This document shows positions 34,166 to 44,700 of a DNA stretch of 64,000 bases, in pieces. The stretch is from positions 1-64,000 of the forward strand of contig JAHHHA010000022.1 of the NCBI GenBank assembly GCA_019359615.1, in the 5' to 3' direction. A model generated the notes under the pieces. That model did not search any database, was not told where the DNA came from, and saw nothing but the letters and a program-made list of their open reading frames with translations. Within the stretch, counting starts at the first letter, position 1. The number at the start of each line of letters is the position of its first letter. A program made the translations under genes and the position numbers. This DNA comes from Cyanosarcina radialis HA8281-LM2 (GTDB lineage: Bacteria; Cyanobacteriota; Cyanobacteriia; Cyanobacteriales; CCAP-1448).

Positions 34166-35596
34166 ATGTCAGATTTAATTCTATTTTGGCATCGTCGCGA
34201 TTTGCGGATTGCAGATAATATTGGGTTGTCCGCAGCGCGACAGATGAGTTCTAAAGTTGTTGGGATATTTTGTCTCGATCGCAATCTACTAAATCGAGAT
34301 GATATCGCACCAGCTAGAGTAAATTATCTGCTGGGATGCTTGGATGCACTCCAACAAAGTTATGCTGAAGTTGGCAGTCAGTTATTAATACTCAGTGGCG
34401 AACCAAGTCAAGCAATTCCAAGTTTGGCAGAAGCCTTGCAGGCTCGATCGGTATTTTGGAATTGGGATGTAGAGCCTTACTCTCAAGAACGCGATCGCGC
34501 TGTGTCTGAAGCCCTAAAAGAAAAAGGTATTTCCGTCCAAAACTTTTGGGATCAATTGTTGCATTCTCCAGAAGAAATTTATGCGGGTTCCCATCAACCA
34601 TACACGGTTTATACGCCGTTTTGGAAAAACTGGATCGGTAAATCTAAGTCTCAACCAGCAGAGAAGTTACAAAAGGCTGAAGGCTTGACTCAAAAAGAAC
34701 GAGAAAAAGCTAAAGTGGCAGGAGCGATCGCGCTACCGACAGCTAAAGATTTGGGATTTGTTTGGGATAACAAACTGGTAATCGAACCAGGTGAATTAGG
34801 CGCTCGATCGCAGCTAGAATTATTTTGCGAATCGGCTATTTTTAACTACCGAGAACAGCGAGATTTTCCTGGAATTGATGGCACATCGAGATTGAGTGCA
34901 GCACTTAAATTTGGGACGATCGGTATTCGCACGGTTTGGGCGGCTACAATTGCTGCTAAAGAACAAACCGATAGCGATGGAGCTAGGACGGCGATCGAAA
35001 CTTGGCAAAAAGAACTGGCATGGCGAGAGTTTTATCAACACGTTTTATATCATTTCCCTGAGTTAGCTGATGGGGCATATCGCGAACTGTTAAAAAGTTT
35101 TCCTTGGGATAACAATGAAGCTCATTTTCAAGCTTGGTGTGAAGGCAAAACAGGCTATCCAATTGTTGATGCTGCCATGCGACAGCTAAACGAAATCGGC
35201 TGGATGCACAATCGGTGTCGGATGATCGTGGCTAGTTTCCTCACTAAAGATTTAATAATTAATTGGCAGTGGGGAGAAAAATACTTTATGCAAAAGCTAA
35301 TTGATGGCGATTTATCGGCTAATAATGGCGGTTGGCAGTGGAGCGCTTCTAGCGGCATGGACCCCCAACCTTTGCGGATTTTCAATCCCTTCAGTCAAGC
35401 GCAAAAGTTCGATCCTAATGGAGACTATATTCGGCAATGGCTGCCAGAACTGCGATCGATCGATACCCAATCCCTGCTAACAGGCAATATTTCCCCCATA
35501 GAGCGCCAAGCCGTCGGTTATCCATCCCCAATCGTGGAACACAACCTACAGCAAAGACTATTTAAAGAACGCTACCAACAGCAAAAAAATAAGTAG
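34166..35596 (+). CDS. phr: Deoxyribodipyrimidine photolyase
   Basis: A 476-residue flavoprotein of the class I CPD photolyase/cryptochrome family. The N-terminal antenna domain starts LILFWHRRDLRIADNIGLS. The FAD domain holds GTSRLSAALKFGTI, WQKELAWREFYQHVLYHFPE, and the C-terminal GGWQWSASSGMDPQPLRIFNP. It repairs cyclobutane dimers with blue light. Length and motifs fit a working repair enzyme. No obvious regulatory site upstream. Confidence 0.95.
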   Translation: MSDLILFWHRRDLRIADNIGLSAARQMSSKVVGIFCLDRNLLNRDDIAPARVNYLLGCLDALQQSYAEVGSQLLILSGEPSQAIPSLAEALQARSVFWNWDVEPYSQERDRAVSEALKEKGISVQNFWDQLLHSPEEIYAGSHQPYTVYTPFWKNWIGKSKSQPAEKLQKAEGLTQKEREKAKVAGAIALPTAKDLGFVWDNKLVIEPGELGARSQLELFCESAIFNYREQRDFPGIDGTSRLSAALKFGTIGIRTVWAATIAAKEQTDSDGARTAIETWQKELAWREFYQHVLYHFPELADGAYRELLKSFPWDNNEAHFQAWCEGKTGYPIVDAAMRQLNEIGWMHNRCRMIVASFLTKDLIINWQWGEKYFMQKLIDGDLSANNGGWQWSASSGMDPQPLRIFNPFSQAQKFDPNGDYIRQWLPELRSIDTQSLLTGNISPIERQAVGYPSPIVEHNLQQRLFKERYQQQKNK

Positions 35597-35606
35597 GGTT
35601 TAGTCT

Positions 35607-35846
35607 TTACCAATTGTCGTCAGCATAGAGATCGATCTTGAGAGGCGATTTCCCCGCTGGTACGGCGCTGATGCAGGCGCAAATCAGATCTCCATTTTCT
35701 AGTTCTACCTCGCAGGCGTGACAAGAACCCATCAAGCAACCCGTGGGAATGAAAACTCCTGCCCGCTTTGCTACTTCTAGGAGGGGTTCTCCTACTTCGG
35801 CTTCGATCGTGACGTTATCGGGTGAAAAGTGGACGGAAATAGTCAT
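35607..35846 (-). CDS. Short [2Fe-2S] ferredoxin-like protein
   Basis: A 79-residue plant-type ferredoxin fold with ligands Cys37, Cys42 and Cys45 (GCLMGSCHACEVE); the fourth is Cys56 or Cys58 (LICACISAVP). It is shorter than photosynthetic ferredoxin (about 98 residues), so it is probably a specialised electron carrier rather than PetF. It ends 10 bases after the photolyase stop, convergent with it. Confidence 0.85.
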   Translation of the reverse strand: MTISVHFSPDNVTIEAEVGEPLLEVAKRAGVFIPTGCLMGSCHACEVELENGDLICACISAVPAGKSPLKIDLYADDNW

Positions 35847-36055
35847 TGCGATTTTGGATTTTGGATTTTAGATTTTGGATTTTCTCCACGAACGCTTCCC
35901 CGTTCTGTACATTATAGGAGCAATCTGTAGGAGCGGGTTTTGCCAGCTATGTTTGTCGCACACCGTCAATTTTTAATCGAACCCGCCTTGCCACACCGAT
36001 AACCCACAAGATATCTCATGTGAGATTTACACAGATCGCTACTCAGGTTAACTCC

Positions 36056-37084
36056 TCAATCGCTTAAGACTTTGAGGCGAATGACACGCTCGCCAGTTTC
36101 ATCCAGATGAACTTCGATCGTATCGCCAGAGAGGCGTTCTAAGCATCCTAAGAGCGATCGCAGTTGCGGAGTGCTAGCACCCGTATCGACATACAATCGA
36201 TCGGCTTGACTGCTGAGGCGCTTCCACAGCGTATAAAATCGGGCGACGGTTTGTTCTAATTGAGAGGCTTGTTTTACTAAGTCAGCGGCTAAGTTCAAAC
36301 ATCCCAAACGCAATGCCTCTTCTAGGGCTACTTCTAAGTCTAAAGATGTGTGTCTGAGGGCTTGCACTTGCCCTCCCGCTGTCAAATACTTAGCTAAGTT
36401 TTTAGCATCTGATGTCAGTTGTTTGACGGTATCGACATCGGGATTGGCCACTATTTCTTGTTGCAATGCCGTTTGATGAGATTCTGGCAGCTTTTCCATT
36501 TCTCGCACTAAAGGCGCGAGATAGCGAGTTGGCACCGAGCCAGTTTCAGCTTTTTCCTTGACTACATCTGGCAAGAGTTCCGAACTCATCGCCGTCCACT
36601 CGTCGGTTAGCTGGCGCACTTCTCGCCTGGTGATACGATCGCCTTTTTGGGCGGCATCTGTCACCATTTGTTGGACTTCTGGGAGGGCTTTAGCTGTTTC
36701 CACAAATGCCCGCTTGCTGAAGTTGTTAATCGTCTGCGGATCGAGATCTCCCTGTTCTAACAACTTGTCGGCGCTATTTGCTAGTTCGATCCAAGAATAA
36801 GCCTGACTCTTACTAATTTCGCGCTGTTTGAGCCAGTTGAGAAATCCTACTCCCCTGCCATCACCGCCATTTTTTTCTCGATCGCGCACTACTCGCAAAA
36901 TCCGTCCGCGCCAGATTTCGGTTTGCAAATCGAAGCGATCGCACACTACCCAAGCATTATCTATCTGCTGCCGAAACTCGAATTCGGGAAGCCCATCATC
37001 TTCTGGATCGGGCAGTTGGAAATTTAGATCGGCACCGATATCTAGAGCAGCAGCAATGTCAGTAGTAGAAGCTGATGATAGCAT
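36056..37084 (-). CDS. Conserved hypothetical protein, possibly DNA-binding
   Basis: A 342-residue soluble, mostly helical protein. I do not recognise a named family. The N-terminal part (FLNWLKQREISKSQAYSWIELAN) looks like a helix-turn-helix region of ParB/DUF3102-like proteins that bind DNA. The middle is charged and helical, and the C-terminal QLRSLLGCLERLSGDTIEVH ends with an Arg-rich strand. There is no signal peptide or membrane segment. The neighbouring gap on the right contains a broken DUF29 gene, so the context gives no help. Confidence 0.55.
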   Translation of the reverse strand: MLSSASTTDIAAALDIGADLNFQLPDPEDDGLPEFEFRQQIDNAWVVCDRFDLQTEIWRGRILRVVRDREKNGGDGRGVGFLNWLKQREISKSQAYSWIELANSADKLLEQGDLDPQTINNFSKRAFVETAKALPEVQQMVTDAAQKGDRITRREVRQLTDEWTAMSSELLPDVVKEKAETGSVPTRYLAPLVREMEKLPESHQTALQQEIVANPDVDTVKQLTSDAKNLAKYLTAGGQVQALRHTSLDLEVALEEALRLGCLNLAADLVKQASQLEQTVARFYTLWKRLSSQADRLYVDTGASTPQLRSLLGCLERLSGDTIEVHLDETGERVIRLKVLSD

Positions 37085-37185
37085 TTTGGCAAGTGCTAAG
37101 TGTTAAGTTAGGACAGAACACTAATTATCACATAATCTGACTAAAACGGTTCATCGCTTTCAGTTTCGAGAATTACTGGTAAGTA

Positions 37186-37776
37186 TTATAAGTCGATAAT
37201 TTCCGCAAAAGTAAAAGGAGATTCTGTCAGCAAATTATCTATCTGTAAATCAGTTTTAGCTAAGGCATCTTCTCTAGCATCTGCATAACAATTGGGCAAT
37301 ACTTCTAGTAAAAATGGCTGAGAGGATGTTTGAGAAGTCTTTTTGGCTACTTTTGAAGCTTGTAGATCCCCCTAAATCCCCCTTAAAAAGGGGGACTTTG
37401 AAGCTGTTCCCCCCTGCTTGGTGCAAGCTGTATGGCGAGGAAACCTCGCCACGCTTGCATCCGCTGCTTGGTGCGCTTGTATGCGGAGGGAACCTCCGCA
37501 CAGCGCATCCGCTTTTTAAGGGGGGCTAGGGGGGAGAGCGCAAAGCGCACGCTGCGCGAACGAGTGCAATGATTTTAACTTTTCAGATATCCTCTGAACG
37601 CTGGGACTATCAGCTAGCAATAACTTAATTTGTCTGCGTTGTTCTCTAATTGTATCTTGCCACCCTAACTCATCACTTTGTCTCGTTTTTAATTGTTTGA
37701 CTGTCGCTTCTATCCATAAATTAAAATCGCGATCGTATAGCTATTGAATGTTATTTTTGCTAAACCGAGTATTCAT
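37186..37776 (-). pseudogene. DUF29-family gene broken by stop codon and MITE
   Basis: Reading left from ATG 37776: eleven codons, a TAG at 37741-37743 where Gln is expected, then LYDRDFNLWIEATVKQLKTR and EQRRQIKLLLADSPSV. The frame is cut by an element at 37322-37594. After it comes PFLLEVLPNCYADARED to FTFAEIIDL and a TAA at 37186. Removing the element and one copy of its target duplication rejoins SPSVQPFLLEVLPNCY in frame, a DUF29 pattern. The middle, normally about 45 residues longer, is also missing. So the gene has a nonsense codon, an insertion and probably a deletion. Confidence 0.85.
37322..37594. mobile_element. 273-bp MITE with 3-bp target duplication
   Basis: The ends are inverted repeats: GAGGATGTTTGAGAAGT on the left and the complement of GAGGATATCTGAAAAGT on the right. 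Flanking TGA is duplicated (37319-37321 and 37595-37597). The interior has nested inverted blocks CCCCCTAAATCCCCC/GGGGGG and REP-like CGAGGAAACCTCG and GCGGAGGGAACCTCCGC hairpins. It encodes no transposase, so it depends on one elsewhere. It lies inside the DUF29 pseudogene. Confidence 0.85.
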
Positions 37777-37798
37777 AAAATTACAATTATGATGGCAA

Positions 37799-38293
37799 TT
37801 AGTTACCAGATACGAGCGCATCTAGCAAAAACTTGAAGATGGAAATACTGATGGCGGCAACGGCGATCGCAACTAAAAATAATACTCCAAGCAGCAAGGT
37901 TATAAACCACCAATCCGCTCTTTTACTAGCACGTCCAGAAGTTAGATGAGCTTCCAATAAAGCCATATTTTTAACGTTGGCTTTCCAAGCAAAATCGAAC
38001 CAGTCTCCCACAAAAGGAACCGTACCTACTAGAGTTTCTAAGAGAATGTTAGCTGCCATCCGTATTAAAGTAACTTTCGGCAATCCCATCAGTGCTGCTT
38101 CCAGAACTAGATAACCAGAAAAACTCATTCCTAAAAAGTCTCCCACCCCTGGAATAAAACCGATAAGAGGATCGATGCCAATTCGATAAGACGTGCCAGA
38201 AATGGGAATGGAGTTATCTAGGAGATAAGTTAGCATTCGGAGACGGTTGAGTCTGGCTGTTGCGATTTCTGTGGGTAGGGAAGATTTAGACAT
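37799..38293 (-). CDS. DUF4112 membrane protein
   Basis: From ATG 38293 the product is 164 residues. It matches DUF4112 (LLDNSIPISGTSYRIGIDPLI then GFIPGVGD; LVGTVPFVGDWFDFAWKAN) and ends with a membrane segment (WWFITLLLGVLFLVAIAVAAISISIF is hydrophobic over about 26 residues). Members are small membrane proteins of unknown role. The stop is 22 bases from the start of the DUF29 relic. Confidence 0.85.
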   Translation of the reverse strand: MSKSSLPTEIATARLNRLRMLTYLLDNSIPISGTSYRIGIDPLIGFIPGVGDFLGMSFSGYLVLEAALMGLPKVTLIRMAANILLETLVGTVPFVGDWFDFAWKANVKNMALLEAHLTSGRASKRADWWFITLLLGVLFLVAIAVAAISISIFKFLLDALVSGN

Positions 38294-38368
38294 TTCTAAA
38301 AGATAAAACAAGTCAGCCCTCGGCTTCTGGCCTTCGTTACCTAAAGAATGTGGGGTTTCGCTCGCGCT

Positions 38369-39481
38369 CTAAAATCCCATAGCTTGAGCCACTGATTCGA
38401 TCGTCGGCTCAATTCCCTGTTTAAAAGGGTTGTTGCTGTGTTGGATGGCAGTATCGGGATCTTTCAAACCGTTACCAGTCAGGACGCACACCACGGTAGC
38501 CTCAGCCGGAACTAGGTCTTTAACTTTCAGCAAACCAGCAACCGAAGCGGCGCTAGCAGGTTCGCAGAATACTCCTTCTTGGCTGGCTAACAGGCGATAG
38601 GCTTCTAAAATTTCGCTGTCGGTAACGGCATTAAACTGTCCTTGGCTAGATTGTTGGGCTGCTACTGCTTTTTCCCAGCTAGCGGGGTTGCCAATCCGAA
38701 TCGCTGTAGCGAGAGTTTCGGGATGGGCTACTGGTTTGCCCTGCACCAAGGGGGCTGCACCTGCGGCTTGAAAGCCCATCATTTGCGGGGTGCGATCGCA
38801 TTTACCTTGTTGGTGGTATTCGTTAAATCCCATCCAGTAAGCCGAGATATTGCCAGCATTGCCCACCGGGATGCATAACCAATCGGGGGCATTTCCCAGC
38901 ACATCGACAATTTCAAACGCTGCCGTTTTTTGTCCTTCTAAGCGGTAGGGATTGACCGAATTTACTAGAGTGACTGGGTAATTGACTGCCATCTGCTGCA
39001 CTATTTCTAAGCAAGAATCGAAATTCCCAGCGATCGCTAACACCTCGGCTCCGTAAACTAGAGCTTGAGCTAATTTTCCCAAAGCTACATAGCCTTCTGG
39101 AATTACTACGAATGCTCGCATTCCCGCACGTCTGGCATAGGCAGCAGCCGAGGCGGAAGTGTTGCCCGTACTAGCACAAATCACGGCTTGAGCGCCAGCT
39201 TCCTTGGCTTTAGAAATGGCTAAAGTCATGCCCCGATCTTTGAAACTACCAGTCGGGTTCAGACCGTCGTACTTGACGAATACCTGGACTCCTTTGCCTA
39301 CCAGCCCAGCAATAGTCGGTACGGGGATGAGAGGCGTATTGCCCTCCAACAAGGTGACTACAGGTGTAGATGGGGTCACTGGTAGTAGGGGCCGATAAGT
39401 CTCGATCAAACCGCGCCAGCCAGTAGCTTTGGAGAGGTCTTGAGTTGCAGGAGAGTTAGCAGGGAATAGGCTTGAAGTCAC
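38369..39481 (-). CDS. thrC: Threonine synthase
   Basis: A 370-residue PLP enzyme that converts O-phosphohomoserine to threonine. The PLP lysine is Lys81 in [14 protein letters not shown], with the phosphate-binding [12 protein letters not shown] near the end and the [20 protein letters not shown] block. The length and absence of an N-terminal SAM-regulatory extension fit the bacterial short form. It is isolated from other threonine genes. Confidence 0.95.
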   Translation of the reverse strand: MTSSLFPANSPATQDLSKATGWRGLIETYRPLLPVTPSTPVVTLLEGNTPLIPVPTIAGLVGKGVQVFVKYDGLNPTGSFKDRGMTLAISKAKEAGAQAVICASTGNTSASAAAYARRAGMRAFVVIPEGYVALGKLAQALVYGAEVLAIAGNFDSCLEIVQQMAVNYPVTLVNSVNPYRLEGQKTAAFEIVDVLGNAPDWLCIPVGNAGNISAYWMGFNEYHQQGKCDRTPQMMGFQAAGAAPLVQGKPVAHPETLATAIRIGNPASWEKAVAAQQSSQGQFNAVTDSEILEAYRLLASQEGVFCEPASAASVAGLLKVKDLVPAEATVVCVLTGNGLKDPDTAIQHSNNPFKQGIEPTIESVAQAMGF

Positions 39482-39607
39482 AGGTTTAAGAAGTCGGATC
39501 TACAAATACTTACGCCACCAGTAGGTAGAGCGATCGAGAGCGCTTAACCTCAATGGGGCTAAACTTATATTCTCCCTTATTCTCGAAACTTCTAGCAAAA
39601 TCTCTTC

Positions 39608-39696
39608 AGGACTTACGCAATGCCTCTAAATGTAGGGTGTGTTAGCGGAGCGTAACGCACCTCCACCACCATAAATGGAGTGGTTGTGTAAGTCCT
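39608..39696. mobile_element. 89-bp MITE-like element
   Basis: Inverted ends AGGACTTACGCAA and TTGTGTAAGTCCT match at 12 of 13 positions. The core GTAGGGTGTGTTAGCGG...CGTAACGCACC is shared with a dispersed repeat at 48408-48460. It lies between thrC and the next gene. Confidence 0.7.
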
Positions 39697-39717
39697 ACTC
39701 TTGTCAGCTTAGGTACT

Positions 39718-40008
39718 CTAGATCGCTATTCGTTGCTCTAGGCAGGTGCGATCGTATGTTTCATTCAGGTCGATCGGCAGGCAAATCCCGCCCCGCAACC
39801 ATAACGGTAGAACTGGGAGATTGCTGCCTACCATCAGTGCTTCTGGCCAAATATCTAACTGCGATCGTCCCTGGCGATCGACTACTCGATAAGCGGTAGC
39901 ATCAAGTGCGGCCGTTTCGGCGGCAATATAAGTGGCCCAAGCATTATGAAAAGCGTGCCAGTGGCGACGAACGCTTAAGGGAGGATGGAAATGGTCTTGT
40001 AAGGGCAT
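39718..40008 (-). pseudogene. Internally deleted Uma2-like remnant
   Basis: The first 30 residues (MPLQDHFHPPLSVRRHWHAF) match the start of a longer cyanobacterial protein family of about 200 residues related to Uma2/DUF4058, and the last 50 (RSQLDIWPEALMVGSN, LPLWLRGGICLPIDLNETY) match its end. Only 96 codons remain, so the middle, which would carry the nuclease core, has been deleted in frame. Product probably inactive. Confidence 0.6.
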
Positions 40009-40102
40009 TGTGTGGAGAGAGGGGGAAGAGGGGGAAGAGGGGGAGACAAATTGACTACCCTATACCCTATATTCCCTCTTGCCTTTTGTCTCTTGCCTTT
40101 TG

Positions 40103-41515
40103 CTATAACTTTTTCAGTCCCATCAATTCGTGCTTGATCCGGCTGAGAATCGAATCTTCATCTAACGTCGAGAGAATGCGACGAACGACGGTTTTTGGTC
40201 CGTCTGGCCCCCAAGATGCCCCATTAGCCAAATAAGTCTTAGTTATCTGCCCGATCGCGTAGGAAGAAACCCCAGCTACTCCAGCTTGCGTCAGGGCTAC
40301 AGAAATGTAGGGCGCTAAGGATGCTCCTCCCGTCAGCGGTGCAGACAGCCCCAGTAAACTTTTTAGTGAACCCAAACCTAAAGTAGCTACCAGTTCGCTA
40401 GCACCGATTCCACCCATGCTCAGAGCGATTTTTTGCAACAGGTTTGCGGCTCCCAATTGGGTCATCGGGATGCCGTAGAGTCGAGATAAGGTCAAGATCG
40501 AGACGATATCGATCGCCGCCCCAGAAAAAACATCGAGAACGGTGACGGGGTTGAGCGCGATCGCAGTAGCTTTGGTAATCACTGCACTCCAAATTACTCG
40601 ATCGGCACTCTCGTCTCGAATTACCATCTTGCGCTGTACCAACCGTTCGTGAATGTCGTCGGCATAGAGCATCGTATTCAGCGCCACTAAAGATTTACCT
40701 TCGCGGTGCAAAATCTCTAGAATTTTTAGCTTGAGTTCCTCTACCTGCGGCTCGCCCTGACGCTTGACTACTCCCAGGCTGCCATCCTCGCGGCGGATGG
40801 CTTGGGCAACTAAGGGGGCAGCCGATACCATGACGATTTCGGCTGGGGATAGCAACTGTCGCACGCGATCGTCTTTAATTTTCTGATAAATTGCTTGGCG
40901 ATCGGCTTCGGGATATTGGTCGATCTTGTTAAAAACTAGCAGTATCGGTTTCCCGACTTCCCGCAACTGAGAAAGTGCTTGGTGTTCTACTTTAGTCATG
41001 TCGCCAGCAATGACAAACAAAATCAGATCGACTCTAGCCGCTACCTGACGGGCTAACAGTTCCCTTTCCTGGCCGTCGATCTCGTCAATTCCAGGAGTAT
41101 CGAGCAGTTCGACTTGGGAGTTGTTCGCATCTGAGAGCGTAACGCGCAGTACGTCCCCCTCTTCTTCATCGGTAGATACTTGCCAAGTAGCAGTTTGACT
41201 GGCGCGGGTGACACCGTGCAAAGGTCCGGTTTCAAACACGTTCTGACCTACCAAAGCGTTCAGAATCGAAGATTTCCCTCTACCTACCATCCCAAAGGCC
41301 GCAATCTGGATGACCGATCGCTCTAATTTGTCTAACATGGCAGTCAGACCGACGATTTGCGACTCTAAACCCGCACGTTCTTGGGGTTGCAAGTCGAGAT
41401 TTTTTACTAATTCTCGCAGTGCGTCTTGCGCTTGTTTGTAGTTTAGTTCTGCCTGAATTTTTTCAAAGCTGAAAATTGCACTTTCTAATTCCCGATCGAG
41501 ACGATTGGAACTCAT
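40103..41515 (-). CDS. DUF697/YcjF-type membrane GTPase
   Basis: A 470-residue protein. After a helical N-terminus the GTPase domain shows P-loop GMVGRGKSS (75-83), DTPG in LLDTPGIDE, and NKID (LVFNKIDQYP). From about residue 300 a DUF697-like hydrophobic helical bundle follows (AALNPVTVLDVFSGAAIDIVS with SMGGIGASELVATLG), which should associate with membrane. Such proteins are related to Era/dynamin-like GTPases of unknown role in cyanobacteria. The domain set is complete. Confidence 0.85.
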   Translation of the reverse strand: MSSNRLDRELESAIFSFEKIQAELNYKQAQDALRELVKNLDLQPQERAGLESQIVGLTAMLDKLERSVIQIAAFGMVGRGKSSILNALVGQNVFETGPLHGVTRASQTATWQVSTDEEEGDVLRVTLSDANNSQVELLDTPGIDEIDGQERELLARQVAARVDLILFVIAGDMTKVEHQALSQLREVGKPILLVFNKIDQYPEADRQAIYQKIKDDRVRQLLSPAEIVMVSAAPLVAQAIRREDGSLGVVKRQGEPQVEELKLKILEILHREGKSLVALNTMLYADDIHERLVQRKMVIRDESADRVIWSAVITKATAIALNPVTVLDVFSGAAIDIVSILTLSRLYGIPMTQLGAANLLQKIALSMGGIGASELVATLGLGSLKSLLGLSAPLTGGASLAPYISVALTQAGVAGVSSYAIGQITKTYLANGASWGPDGPKTVVRRILSTLDEDSILSRIKHELMGLKKL

Positions 41516-41759
41516 AGTCGGAGGATAACTGTACTATTTTCACTCTAACAACCTCGCGAGTCGCTTAAACAAAAACTCGATTCCCTTTCTCGCCGCTCTC
41601 ATCGCAGAGATATTTATACATGGTTAAACTCGATCGCTAAATAACGATCGCTCTATCCCTAGCGTCAATTTTTGCTTTTTTTTAACCTTTGACCCTAGAT
41701 GAGCGATCGCCTATAGTAATTATCTGTGCAAATACCCGTAACAAACAACAGCTTGACTT

Positions 41760-44700
41760 ATGGTTCGAGAACTCGATCGCTCCCATTCGGTAAGAACCGA
41801 AGAACTTCCCTCTGGGCAACAGTTTCCAGCCACCGCGCCTGCTGCTAATCCAGTATTTTTCAGGACTTACAGCCGCCGCACGGCATCGGGACGAGAGACA
41901 TGGGAACAAGTAGGCGATCGCACTCTTAGAGGTTTAATCGAACTCGGCAAGCTATCAAGTGAAGAAGCGGCGCTCATCCAGCGAATGCAGCAGAATATGA
42001 AAACTTTCCCTTCCGGGCGTTGGCTGTGGGTAGGCGGTATCCCCTGGTTAGAAAACCAGCAAAACTTCTCTGGCGGCTATAATTGCACCTCTACCAACGT
42101 CACCGACTGGCGGGCCTTTGGCTTAATGATGGATTTAGCCATGATGGGCTGCGGTACGGGTGCGATCCTCGAACCAAAATATATTAACCAACTGCCCCCC
42201 ATTTGCAACCGCCTGGTAGTAACTGTAGATAAAGAAATTGGCTCGACTTCAGCCGCCGAACGCCGGGAGCAGACGCAAATTAAGATTGCTGGAAATCGCG
42301 TCTCGATATCAGTAGGGGATAGTCGTTCTGGTTGGGTAAAGTCTTATCAAGCGTTATTGGAATTATCTACCGATCCGCAATTTGGCTCGAATGTAGAGAC
42401 GGGAGATCTCGCCTCTGTACAGGTAGCGATCGATCTGAGCCACGTTCGCCCAGCGGGAGAACCTTTAAAAGGTTTTGGCGGCGTTGCCAACCCGATCAAA
42501 TTACCAGGACTTTATCAGCGTTGTGCGGCAATTTTAAATAAAGCGATCGGACGGCAATTAAACTCAGTTGAATGCTGTTTGTTAATTGATGAAGCGGCTG
42601 TAGTCGTTGTTGCTGGCAATGTTCGCCGCTGTATCGCTTATGGGGAAATGGTTTCAGCAATTTCGGGAATGAAGCCGATTCAAGATATTGCTATCGGTGA
42701 ATTGGTGCTGACTTCTTCTGGAGAATACAAACCCGTTACCGATAAGTTTCTGCAAGGAGTACAAGATGTAGTTGAGATTCGGACTGCCGAAACTTCCATT
42801 CGCTGTACTGCCAACCATCGGGTTGCTGTTTACAACGGCCTGCAATCTTATAACTGGAAATATGCAGGTGAATTACGATCGGGCGATCGCCTAATTTCTG
42901 TTCCTCACCGCAAAGGAATGCCCTGTTCTACGGCTGATTATGCTTGGCTGGTGGGGTTCTTTATTGGTGACGGCAATGCAGATATTGCTTCTTCAAAGCG
43001 CCGTAACGGTGGCGGTGGATGCGTTGCTTTTGCCTTTTCTAAAGTGCGGATAAACGGCGTTCTCGGTCAAAAATGTCTCCGCATTCTCAAAAGTTTGGGT
43101 TATACCCCGTCCATCAGGATAGACGAGAATCAAGCCTGGATAAAAGTTCACCGCAAAGAATTGGCTGACGAACTCATTCAGTACAAACAGTCTTGGGGAA
43201 CTCCTGTAATTCCAGAATTTGTTTGGTTGGGAACTGAAGAAATTCGAGGTGCTTTTCTGGCGGGGTTAGCCGATGCCGATGCTGGCCCGTCGCGGAATGT
43301 TTTATTGCACTCCAACAAACTAGAATTTTTGCGGCAAATTCAACGGTTAGCTTTGTCTTTAGGAATTGCCACAACCTTACACGAACGCATTCAGAAAATG
43401 CTGAGAGGTCGCGATACTGTTTATGAGGGTTGTCATTGGCTAAAAATTCGAGGAATTCAGTCTCAAGTCAATGCAGTTGCTCTCGTAAACCCATACATGG
43501 AACGTGCAGGGTTCCAGATTTACGGACAGAAAAAAAACGGATTGAGTTTGCCCCATCAGTTCATTGAAGAAGCAATGGCTAGCGGTTGGGCAGCTACAAC
43601 TGTCAGCCAAACCAGATACCTCATCAGCCCCAGTAAAACAGGCAACCCAAAACGCGATGCCAACTGGGATACTTTGCTCTCTGAGGGTATTGTTAATCCT
43701 CATTGGCTACCCTTAAAGGTGCAATTAGTTGTACCCGCAGGACAAGCTGAAACTTTCGATATTGAAGTTGAGAGCGATCGCGAATTTATCGCTAGTGGTT
43801 TACTGGTCCATAACAGTGCCGGTATGCGTCAGGGCGCTAGCGACGATGAATTATTTGCTGATGCTAAAGGTAATCTTTGGCAACAAGATCGAAATGGCAA
43901 TTGGCGAATCGATCCCGATCGCGATGCCCTAAGAATGGCAAATCATACCCGCGTCTTTCACCGCAAACCTACTTTAGAAGAATGTATAGAAGCGGTTCGC
44001 AAGCAATATTATTCTGGTGAAGGTGCAATTCAATGGGCTGGTGAAGCTGTAGCTAGAGCTAACTGCGATTTACTCTCGACTCAAAGCCAGAAAACAGACT
44101 TTCTCCAAGCATACGATCGCGGCCAAGCCAAAGAATGGTTGCAACAACATCATCCCAATTTAGATGCTAATGAATTAGAGCATCGCTTGTCTCGTTACGG
44201 GTTAAATCCTTGTGTTACTGCCGATACTTGGATTCATACAGAAACAGGTGCCAGACAAGTAAAAGATTTAGTCGGCAAACAATCGGCTTTGTACGTAAAT
44301 GGGGAACTATTTAGCACTACTCCTAAAGGCTTTTGGCTGACGGGAGTTAAGCCTGTATATCGACTGAAAACTCAAGAAGGGTTTGAATTGCGTCTTACCA
44401 GCAATCATAAGCTGCTAAAAGTTACCGCTCAAACTCAAAAACAGCAATACGTTGAGTGGGTAGAATTGCAAGACTTAAAACCAGGCGATCGCATCTTACT
44501 TCACAACCATCGCGAAGTCCAACCTTGGGATGGTATTGGCACATTTGATGAAGGCTGGTTGCTAGGAAATTTAATTGGAGATGGCAGCTTAGCAGCAACT
44601 CAATGGGGACAAACAGCTTATCTACGATATTGGGAAGAATCCCAAGAGGAAATGGGAAGATATGCTGTGACGCTACTAAAAAATGCTGTTGGTTTTTCTG

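Noticed and set aside
37314-37529. 71-codon plus-strand frame in the MITE
   Set aside because: It is translated repeat DNA, no homology or ribosome site.
41682-41759. Cobalamin riboswitch upstream of nrdJ
   Set aside because: I looked for the B12-box and its surrounding stems and did not see them in the short upstream gap.
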